Of a stretch of 64,000 bases of DNA, positions 53,774-61,040 are shown one piece after another. The notes under the pieces are model-generated. The model did no database searches. It worked only from the letters and a program-made list of their open reading frames with translations, and had not been told where the DNA came from. The position numbers were made by a program, and so were the translations under genes. Source of the stretch: Treponema sp. (GTDB lineage Bacteria; Spirochaetota; Spirochaetia; Treponematales; Treponemataceae); assembly GCA_017525605.1 (NCBI GenBank), contig JAFXSM010000036.1:62001-126000 (forward strand), given 5' to 3'. The stretch's first letter is position 1, and every line of letters begins with the position of its first letter.

Positions 53774-54907
53774 TCACGGCAATGTTGCCAGAACCTTCGT
53801 TATTTTCGTGACATTCTCGCTGTTTATCCTCGGATAAAGCGGAAACAACACCGTCCTAAGAAACAGCGATTTCGCATGAATCGGCACAAGTGCAGCATAT
53901 TCATCGGCATTTTCATCAGACAAAAGAAAATCCGCGACGGAATCGGCATAAGCTTTGCGGATCTCAATCTCCTTCCGCTTCGCATACTGGTTCACATCGT
54001 TGAAATCCCCGGAAAGAACGACAGGAAAAGACCAAACAGTGCTTTTTTCCCCATCGCCGCGGGCAAGCATCCTATTTTTCTGGGTCGCCCTAGAAAACGA
54101 CTTCCGATACAAATCAAAAAGACTTTTCCTGACAGCCTCATTCCGCGAGAATTCCTTAAGCTGAACGAACGCCAATGCGCTGTTGATGTCAGGAAGAATT
54201 TCGATTTTGCGCGCGCTTTCTGTTATGTTTTTCAGAACAGCCCATTCGCGTTTGTTGACGGCAACGAGAACAGCACCGCCCCCACCAGTGATTGTATCAT
54301 TTTCTTCCAACCCCAAAATCGAAAAGACACCGAACGTGCCGGCTTTTTTAGCCGAAGATGACGAGGTTGACTCATCATCGGAACTAGGCTCAGAATCAGC
54401 CGAAACCGCGACAGAAGCCGCCGTCAAATCGATTGAAGAGCCGATTGAATGAGAAATATCTTCGATTATGAAAATTCCGAGAGACAGAATCTTTGAAAAT
54501 TCATCAGAAGAAGGAAGAATTCCGAATGATTCATGCAAGAGCAGGACGGATGCACCTTCCGAAACGGCTTTCTGAACGTTTTCCGCAGTCACCAATCCGT
54601 TCTCCTCATCAACGTCGAGGACGACAGGCTCAAAACCGAGCGATTTTACTGCAGAAAAATGCCATGAAGGCGCAAGGGCAGAAACAAGAACCTTGCTGCC
54701 CTTCTCAAGATTCAATGCACGCAGGGAATATGACAAAGCAATCGCGGGATTTCTGAATGCAACGACACCCGCCGCACCCAAAAATTCCTTCACATACTGA
54801 GTCAGTTTTGCATTCATCTCACCTGGACCGATTTTTTCATCGACCAAACAAGTGAGAACAGCGTCCATTTCTTTTCTTCGAATTGTAGAGCTGAACGTAG
54901 AAATCAT
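53774..54907 (-). CDS. DegT/DnrJ/EryC1-fold protein lacking the PLP lysine
   Basis: 377 residues resembling sugar aminotransferases of the DegT family: the cofactor Asp region EDISHSIGSSI, and GTFGVFSILGLEENDTITGGGGA aligning with the family GxFSF-PxKNxTTGEGG. The Lys that would carry PLP is replaced: the aligned residues are Leu/Glu. A Ser/Asp-rich insertion (SADSEPSSDDESTSSSS) precedes this. Hence probably not an aminotransferase; a catalytic PLP lysine elsewhere or a dehydratase-like role is not supported. GTG at 54916 is an alternative start. Between cheW and nadK. Confidence 0.75.
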   Translation of the reverse strand: MISTFSSTIRRKEMDAVLTCLVDEKIGPGEMNAKLTQYVKEFLGAAGVVAFRNPAIALSYSLRALNLEKGSKVLVSALAPSWHFSAVKSLGFEPVVLDVDEENGLVTAENVQKAVSEGASVLLLHESFGILPSSDEFSKILSLGIFIIEDISHSIGSSIDLTAASVAVSADSEPSSDDESTSSSSAKKAGTFGVFSILGLEENDTITGGGGAVLVAVNKREWAVLKNITESARKIEILPDINSALAFVQLKEFSRNEAVRKSLFDLYRKSFSRATQKNRMLARGDGEKSTVWSFPVVLSGDFNDVNQYAKRKEIEIRKAYADSVADFLLSDENADEYAALVPIHAKSLFLRTVLFPLYPRINSENVTKITKVLATLP

Positions 54908-54922
54908 CTCAGGCACTCAGAA

Positions 54923-55408
54923 TTACTCAACAGAACCATTTGCAATGATTTTCTGCATTTCCTTCGCGCTGAAGATTCTCCTGATATCAAGCATGATGAG
55001 ATATTTTGAATCCTGACGAATAACACCAGTGATATATTCAGTTCCGATTCCAGAAATCATCTGCGGCGGATCTTTGATTTCCTCAGTGTTGATAGTCACA
55101 ACGCGGGCGATTCTATCGATGATGATACCGACCTTGTTGTCATCGATGTTCAATATGATGAAACCGCCGTCGAATTCATTTTCCTCTTCAGTCTGCTGCA
55201 ATTTCTGAATCTGGAAACGCTTGTGGAGATTGATAACAGGGATGATTTCTCTACGAAGATTGAAAATACCCTCAACATAATATGGTGCGTTCGGAATCGG
55301 ACGAACCTTCGTGATTTTTACGATTTCCTTGACATCCATGATATCAACACCATAGAGTTCCTCTCCAAGCTGAAACGTAACAAGCTGAATCTGTGTATTT
55401 TCTGCCAT
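54923..55408 (-). CDS. cheW: Chemotaxis coupling protein CheW
   Basis: Scaffold linking receptors to CheA. 161 residues from ATG 55408 behind GGGGGA; beta-barrel signature VTFQLGEELYGVDIMDVKEIV and VEGIFNLRREIIPVINLHKRF. A 10-pair hairpin precedes the ribosome site. It would serve receptors such as the MCP at 26.1-28.2 kb. Confidence 0.95.
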   Translation of the reverse strand: MAENTQIQLVTFQLGEELYGVDIMDVKEIVKITKVRPIPNAPYYVEGIFNLRREIIPVINLHKRFQIQKLQQTEEENEFDGGFIILNIDDNKVGIIIDRIARVVTINTEEIKDPPQMISGIGTEYITGVIRQDSKYLIMLDIRRIFSAKEMQKIIANGSVE

Positions 55409-55424
55409 ATTTCCCCCAAAACAA

Positions 55425-55449
55425 CGGAAACCGAAATCATCGGCTCCCG
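55425..55449 (-). promoter_or_regulatory. Hairpin in the cheW leader
   Basis: Minus strand CGGGAGCCGA, loop TGATT, TCGGTTTCCG: ten consecutive pairs (three G-U). It ends 8 bases before the GGGGG ribosome site. Could shape cheW translation or stabilise the RNA. Confidence 0.4.
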
Positions 55450-55467
55450 TAATTTTCAACTACAATT

Positions 55468-56760
55468 TTATTCACCGAGAAGTTTCTTTGCTTCAAGGAA
55501 CTGAGAAATTCCTTCCGCAACTTTCTTAGCCTCGCGCATAGCCAAGACGACCGTAGCAGGCTTATGAACGACATCGCCACCAGCAAAGATTCCTCTGCGG
55601 CTCGTCATTCCATACGGCTTCTGCTTTGTGATGACATATCCCGACTCATCAACATCGATTCCCTCCGTCGTGTTCAGGATTCGAGCTGCAGGGCGAGAAC
55701 CGATTGCGAGCAGGATTTTGTTTGCAGGAAGGACAACCTCACCTTCCGGAGTCTTGCACTTCAAGCCCGTAACATGGCCGTTCTCACCGACGAATTCCAA
55801 AGGAGCGTGCTCCCACTTGAAGTCAACGCCGTCACTGATAGCACCGTCATATTCAGCCTTGGCAGCCTTCATATCGGCAACTGTCTTTCTGTATGCCACA
55901 GTCACAGACGCAGCCTTCATGCGGACAGCAGTTCTGCAGGCATCCATTGCGACGTTACCAGCACCGATTACGATTACATGGTCGCCTTCTTTTACAGGAA
56001 CTTCATCTTTCTCGACATTGCCGTCCTGATAGAGACGCACCATGCGGAGAAGATAGTTCGACTGAATGACACCAGTCAGTTCCTTTCCAGGCAAATCAAG
56101 CGAACGCGCGAGGGCTGTTCCTGTTCCGATGAAAACCGCATCGAATCCGTTCTTGAACATCTCCTCGACAGTGATATCCTCGCCGACCATCGTATTCGTA
56201 ATGTATTTTACGCCAAGTTCTTCTATTTTCTTTGTAGTTCTGCGGACAACATCTTTCGGGAGTCGAAATTCAGGGATTCCATAGAGCAAGACACCGCCCG
56301 GCTCGCTTTCGCCTTCGTACACAGTCACTTCATAACCTTTGCGAGCCAAATCACCGGCAACAGTGAGTCCTGCAGGACCTGAACCGATGACCGCAACTTT
56401 TCCGTCAGTCTTTACGATTTTCGCGTCCTTTGCGAATTTAGCCTCAGCCTCGAAATCCGCAACAAAACGCTCAATCATTCCAATTTTGATTCCTTTACCG
56501 GAGCGAGCGAGAACACAATGGCCTTCACACTGATTTTCATGCGGACAAACGCGACCACATATAGCAGGCAAATTGCTTTTTCTTGAAATGACTTCGAAAG
56601 CTTCTCCAAAATTGCCAACAGAAACAGCGTGGTTAAAAGCAGGGATTTCGTTCTCGATAGGACACCCTGTTCTACACAATGGTTTAGGACAGTTCAAACA
56701 ACGACGAGCTTCAGCAACAGCTTCCTCGATTGTGTATCCTACAATTTCTTCTTTCTCCAT
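55468..56760 (-). CDS. Glutamate synthase small-subunit-type / NfnB-SudA-type NADPH oxidoreductase
   Basis: 430 residues. N-terminal [4Fe-4S] domain (CLNCPKPLCRTGCP, CGRVCPHENQCEGHC), FAD-binding GSGPAGLTVA, NADPH-binding GAGNVAMDACRTA, and C-terminal FAD loop GIFAGGDVV. This fold serves as GltD (electron input for glutamate synthesis), or as the large subunit of NADH-dependent ferredoxin:NADP oxidoreductase. No partner gene (gltB or nfnA) is adjacent, so the choice is open. Anaerobic context and the nearby ferredoxin type make either plausible. Confidence 0.9.
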   Translation of the reverse strand: MEKEEIVGYTIEEAVAEARRCLNCPKPLCRTGCPIENEIPAFNHAVSVGNFGEAFEVISRKSNLPAICGRVCPHENQCEGHCVLARSGKGIKIGMIERFVADFEAEAKFAKDAKIVKTDGKVAVIGSGPAGLTVAGDLARKGYEVTVYEGESEPGGVLLYGIPEFRLPKDVVRRTTKKIEELGVKYITNTMVGEDITVEEMFKNGFDAVFIGTGTALARSLDLPGKELTGVIQSNYLLRMVRLYQDGNVEKDEVPVKEGDHVIVIGAGNVAMDACRTAVRMKAASVTVAYRKTVADMKAAKAEYDGAISDGVDFKWEHAPLEFVGENGHVTGLKCKTPEGEVVLPANKILLAIGSRPAARILNTTEGIDVDESGYVITKQKPYGMTSRRGIFAGGDVVHKPATVVLAMREAKKVAEGISQFLEAKKLLGE

Positions 56761-56795
56761 AAATAACTGGACCTCTTCTAAAGTTAGATTAAATC

Positions 56796-56824
56796 AGTAT
56801 ATCCGACAAATGACCAAAAAGCAA
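56796..56824 (-). promoter_or_regulatory. Predicted promoter of the oxidoreductase gene
   Basis: Minus strand: TTGCTT (56824-56819), 17 bases, TATACT (56801-56796). The leader of about 30 bases carries AGAGG 11 bases before the ATG. Confidence 0.6.
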
Positions 56825-56883
56825 AGATATTTTAGAACACGCAATTTAACGCACGCACATGCAAGCAACTTTTCGAGCCGATT

Positions 56884-57699
56884 TCACGCGACGGTAAAAA
56901 GCGTGACGCAATAAACATGAGCGACACCCATCTTTTTCAGGACACTCGAACAATCCTCAAGCGTTGCTCCCGTCGTCATGACATCGTCAAGAAGCACGAC
57001 GGAATCGGGGAGTTTTCCGTCAGGAAGGTGTTTTAAGATTCTGCGAATCTTTTTCCCGGGGGCAGGTTCGTATGACGAACCGATAGATTCAAGACGCTGT
57101 ATGCGGCCGAGCTTTTTCTGCTGGATTACGGACTTGCGCACAAGCACGGGGAGAATTTTCCGTCCGAAACCATTTTTGAGATAAAAGCATATCTCATCGA
57201 TTTGGTCCCAGCCGTTTTTGCGTATTTTTCCGGGACGGGGAGGAACAGGAACGATCTGCAATGAATTTTCGCCGACAATCGATTCCGCCTGGCATATTTT
57301 GTTTTCGACGAGGGATGCAAAGAAAGGAGACAGGCTCCGCTTCTCCTGCATCTTCCATGAAAAAAGAAGATTCTTTTTCCAAAGTCGATAAGTTTGAAGC
57401 GGAAAGATTCTGTCTGCCGATTTCAGCGTACGAGTTTTTCTGCATGACGAGCAGATTCCGATTTCGCTGACGAGCGGTTTTCCGCAGATTTCGCATCGGT
57501 TGTCGGGATTGAATGCAGAGCGAGAAAAGATTTCCGCACATTCGGAGCACAAGGGCGAGGCAAGCGCAAACCTCCCGCAACGCACGCACCGTTCTCCGCC
57601 GAGAAAAAGGGAAATTACAGACTGAACGCAAGACAAAATCCGCATGAAAAATCCGAACAGCTTATTCGAGAAACTGACAGGCAAGAAAATCGAACTCAT
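56884..57699 (-). CDS. ComF-family phosphoribosyltransferase-like protein
   Basis: 271 residues. N-terminal zinc-finger cysteines (CVRCGRFALASPLCSEC, CEICGKPL, CSSC) and C-terminal PRTase motif VVLLDDVMTTGATLEDC. ComF relatives act in DNA uptake or purine salvage-like reactions; competence is not implied here. The start at 57699 follows a -10-like box by 8 bases and has no clear ribosome site; ATG 57645 is an alternative. Confidence 0.85.
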   Translation of the reverse strand: MSSIFLPVSFSNKLFGFFMRILSCVQSVISLFLGGERCVRCGRFALASPLCSECAEIFSRSAFNPDNRCEICGKPLVSEIGICSSCRKTRTLKSADRIFPLQTYRLWKKNLLFSWKMQEKRSLSPFFASLVENKICQAESIVGENSLQIVPVPPRPGKIRKNGWDQIDEICFYLKNGFGRKILPVLVRKSVIQQKKLGRIQRLESIGSSYEPAPGKKIRRILKHLPDGKLPDSVVLLDDVMTTGATLEDCSSVLKKMGVAHVYCVTLFTVA

Positions 57700-57707
57700 A
57701 CACCATG

Positions 57708-57737
57708 TATTTATCGCAAAGATTTCGTTTTCTGCAA
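57708..57737 (-). promoter_or_regulatory. Predicted promoter of comF
   Basis: Minus strand: TTGCAG (57737-57732), 18 bases, TAAATA (57713-57708), then 8 bases to the ATG. Implies a leaderless transcript separate from mutS. Confidence 0.4.
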
Positions 57738-57792
57738 AAATTCAGCGAGAAATTCAATAATTTTTCGTTATCAGCAAATTCAGAACGCGTCT

Positions 57793-60447
57793 CTATTTAT
57801 TTGAAAGGTTCCGCTTCCATCTTTCTATCATCTGCAATGCCTGCTTCGGCGTTATGTCGTCAGTATCGACAGAGAGAATTTCATCGAGAACCATCTCCTC
57901 TTCCGAAAAAAGCCCAGGCATACTGAGCGAAAGTTTCGGATTGTCATTTGCAGGCTCTTTCGAAGTCTCAATCACGACACCGCAGCCTTTTTCAGCGGCA
58001 GTCTGCAAACCTGACAAGATTTCGTTCGCGCGATTTATCACGGATTCAGGGATTCCGGCAAGGGAAGCGACATGGATTCCGTATGAATTCTCGCTCGCAC
58101 CGTCAATCACTTTGCGAAGGAAAACGACTTTGCCGTCCTCATCAGAAACAGACATGCACATCAGCTTAAGCGACTCGTGATTCATTCGGGTAAGTTCATG
58201 GTAATGAGTTGCAAAAAGCGTCTTGCATTTCAGCGTGTTCAAAAGATATTCGGAAACGGCCCATGCAATCGAAAGTCCGTCCTCCGTGGAAGTTCCGCGT
58301 CCGACTTCGTCCATTATTACAAGCGACTTTCGGGTTGCACCGCGCAAAATGTACGCGGTCTCAGTCATCTCGACAAGGAACGTGGACTCGCCTTTCGCAA
58401 GGTTGTCGCTCGCACCGACGCGGCAGAATATCCTGTCAACGACACCGAGCTTCGCGTAGCTTGCAGGAACGAACGAACCGATTTGCGCCATGAGCGCGAG
58501 AAGCGCGTTCTGCCTTAAATAAGTCGATTTACCTGCCATGTTCGGGCCTGTAATCAAGCCGAACGCCGCAAATTCAGAATTCTCATCGGAAGAAATCGAC
58601 AAATCATTCGGAACGAATTCTCCAGACGGAATATGAGCCTCGACAATCGGATGACGACCGCCTTTGACAATGAATTCACCGCCGTCATCGACAATCGGGC
58701 GCACCCAGCGGTTGAGCTGCGCCGAATATGCAAGCGACGAAGTGACATCCGCATACGCAATGCTCTGCGCAGTCTTCAGAAGATACGGAACGCACTCGCC
58801 TATCTTCGCCCTGATTTCAAGGAAAAGTTTCTTTTCGGTCTCGACAATTCTAGCATCCGCTTCGTTTACCTTCTGCTCGATTTTCCTGAGACGCGGAGTC
58901 GTGAACCTGTCCGAATTCGTGAGAGAACGCGTCCTTATGAAATGCGACGGAACTTTGTCGATTTTTCCGCGAGTGATTTCAATGTAAAACCCGGAAAGAT
59001 TGTTGTATTTTATGCGGAGATTTGAAATTCCGGTTTGATTCTGCTCCTCAACAGCGTATTCTTCGAGGATTTTGTTCGCGTTGTCGTGAAGGTTCCTGTA
59101 TTCGTCAAGCTCGTCCGACCAGCCGCCTTTTATTATGCGGCCTTCGTTGAGAGTAGTCGCCGGGTCATCAAGAATGGAAGCCGAAATCAGCTCTGCAATC
59201 TGCCGCGCGACCGTCAAATCGAATTCATCAAAACCGACGGAAGAAAGACGCTCAGCACATTCAATCCACGACTCGATGCTAGCGCGCAACGCCTGCAAAT
59301 CCTTCGCGTGCGCCCGCTCCATTGCGACACGTCCGGCAAGACGCTCGACATCAAGAATCTTCGAGAAACGCTCCTGAACAAATGCCGTAAGCTCGCTATC
59401 GTTGAAGAAAAGCCCGACATGATTCTGCCTGCTTGTAATTTTTTCGACACTGCGAAGCGGATACAAAAGCCACGAGCGCAAAAGGCGTTTTCCCATCGCG
59501 GTCTGCGTTTTTGCGATTGTATCGAGCAAAGTGAAACTCGTAGTTCCGTCGCGGAGATTCGAGACGACTTCTAGATTGCGCCTTGAAGAATCGTCCATCA
59601 TGACGAATTCGCTGTCACGGTAGACTTTTATCGAATTCACATGCGGGGTTTTCGTTATCGTGTTTTTCTGGATGTAATCGACGAGGAATCCGGCAGGCGA
59701 AACTTCGGGAGAATCTTCGGAAAGGTCGAACGACTTGAGATTCTGAGTTTTGAACTGCTCGATAAGCCTTGAGAACGACTTCTGCGGCTCGAAATTCCAA
59801 TCGGGATAATATGAGACTGCAATGCGCTCGTTCAGAGAAAGCACGGACTGGACGATTTCATTTTTACGAAGAGATTCAGGAAGAAGCAACTCCCTCGGAC
59901 AAGCCCTGCCGATTTCCTTCGGGAAGGACTCTGCCATATCAGAAGTTTTCCACGACGTAGCAAAGAAATCCGCCGTGGTGACATCGATGAACGAAAAGCC
60001 TGCTAGCCCGCCCTGAACGACAAGGCACGCCAGAAAATTGTTCGACATTCCGTCAATGAAAGCACCATCGATTGCGGTTCCCGGAGTGATGACTTCGATT
60101 ACTTTTCTTTCCGTAAGACCTTTTCCGGTAGGCTCCGTAACCTGCTCGCAAATTGCTATTCTCTTTCCGTAACGGAGAAGACGCGCAATGTAGCTTTTTG
60201 CGGCATGATGCGGGATTCCGCACATCGGTTTTGCACCGCGGTGAGTCAGCGTAAGATTCAGAAGACGCGAAATCTCAATCGCATCCTCATCGAACATCTC
60301 ATAGAAATCACCAAGCCTGAAAAAAAGAACCTCATCTTTATGCTCATCTTTTATCGACTGATACTGGCGCATCAGAGGCGTATCTTCTGTCGACGCCGTT
60401 TTTTCAGGCACTGTGCCCGCGACGATATTATCCTTGCTCCTTCCCAT
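57793..60447 (-). CDS. mutS: DNA mismatch repair protein MutS
   Basis: 884 residues. Mismatch-reading Phe-x-Glu in DFYEMFDEDA, connector and clamp domains, and ATPase with Walker A GPNMAGKSTYLRQ, Walker B IMDEVGRGTSTEDGL, and ATHYHELT. The position downstream of bamA and skp matches the Treponema order I recall. Starts 10 bases after the skp stop. Confidence 0.98.
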   Translation of the reverse strand: MGRSKDNIVAGTVPEKTASTEDTPLMRQYQSIKDEHKDEVLFFRLGDFYEMFDEDAIEISRLLNLTLTHRGAKPMCGIPHHAAKSYIARLLRYGKRIAICEQVTEPTGKGLTERKVIEVITPGTAIDGAFIDGMSNNFLACLVVQGGLAGFSFIDVTTADFFATSWKTSDMAESFPKEIGRACPRELLLPESLRKNEIVQSVLSLNERIAVSYYPDWNFEPQKSFSRLIEQFKTQNLKSFDLSEDSPEVSPAGFLVDYIQKNTITKTPHVNSIKVYRDSEFVMMDDSSRRNLEVVSNLRDGTTSFTLLDTIAKTQTAMGKRLLRSWLLYPLRSVEKITSRQNHVGLFFNDSELTAFVQERFSKILDVERLAGRVAMERAHAKDLQALRASIESWIECAERLSSVGFDEFDLTVARQIAELISASILDDPATTLNEGRIIKGGWSDELDEYRNLHDNANKILEEYAVEEQNQTGISNLRIKYNNLSGFYIEITRGKIDKVPSHFIRTRSLTNSDRFTTPRLRKIEQKVNEADARIVETEKKLFLEIRAKIGECVPYLLKTAQSIAYADVTSSLAYSAQLNRWVRPIVDDGGEFIVKGGRHPIVEAHIPSGEFVPNDLSISSDENSEFAAFGLITGPNMAGKSTYLRQNALLALMAQIGSFVPASYAKLGVVDRIFCRVGASDNLAKGESTFLVEMTETAYILRGATRKSLVIMDEVGRGTSTEDGLSIAWAVSEYLLNTLKCKTLFATHYHELTRMNHESLKLMCMSVSDEDGKVVFLRKVIDGASENSYGIHVASLAGIPESVINRANEILSGLQTAAEKGCGVVIETSKEPANDNPKLSLSMPGLFSEEEMVLDEILSVDTDDITPKQALQMIERWKRNLSNK

Positions 60448-60457
60448 AATGCGTCAA

Positions 60458-60982
60458 TTATTTCAAACCGAGTTCGGAAATGACTTTTTCGGTGACATCA
60501 ACGGAAGTGCTGTACCAAAGGATTCCGTTGTTCTGCTGAAGGCTTAGAATCATCGTGAAGCCCTCATTTTCCGCAACGCGCTCGATAACTTTGTAGAGCT
60601 TCGTGTAAAATTCGTTCGAATTCTGCATGTTCGCCTTGAGATTCTCAAGCTCCAGATTCTTTGACTTCGTGTATTCGGTCAAGCTTTCTGTTTTCTTTGC
60701 AATCTCAGCATCAAGATTCGAAGCCTCGTAGTCATTGCCGAGCGACAACGCCTCATTTTTCTGCGTCCTGAGAGTCCTGATTTCGTCAGCACGCTTGTTG
60801 ATTTCGCCCTGAAATTCAGCCTTCTTCGCCTCGTAATTCCTCATCGGAGAAGAGTTCTTGAAATATGCCTGATAGACTTTTGCCGTATCGACGACACCGA
60901 ACCTCGTAATCTGCTGAGCCTGCGCAAAAGATGCAACCATAGCGACAACAGAAAAAAGGAAAACAAAAAAACACTTTTTCAT
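60458..60982 (-). CDS. skp: OmpH/Skp-family periplasmic chaperone
   Basis: 174 residues. Signal peptide (CFFVFLFSVVAMVASFAQAQ), then the OmpH start QITRFGVVDTAKVYQAYFKNS and a Lys/Glu coiled coil typical of the tentacle arms that hold unfolded outer-membrane proteins, closed by LSLQQNNGILWYSTSVDVTEKVI. Directly downstream of bamA, its functional partner. Confidence 0.93.
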   Translation of the reverse strand: MKKCFFVFLFSVVAMVASFAQAQQITRFGVVDTAKVYQAYFKNSSPMRNYEAKKAEFQGEINKRADEIRTLRTQKNEALSLGNDYEASNLDAEIAKKTESLTEYTKSKNLELENLKANMQNSNEFYTKLYKVIERVAENEGFTMILSLQQNNGILWYSTSVDVTEKVISELGLK

Positions 60983-61008
60983 ACAAACCTCTGTTTATCC
61001 GTTAAAAC

Positions 61009-61034
61009 CGTTCGGAAAACTCAAATTCCGAACG
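61009..61034 (-). promoter_or_regulatory. Hairpin between bamA and skp
   Basis: CGTTCGGAA and TTCCGAACG form a perfect 9-base stem with an 8-base loop. The following GTTTTAACGG is a short T-tract, so it may attenuate read-through or set the bamA/skp mRNA ratio. Confidence 0.45.
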
Positions 61035-61040
61035 AGTCTA

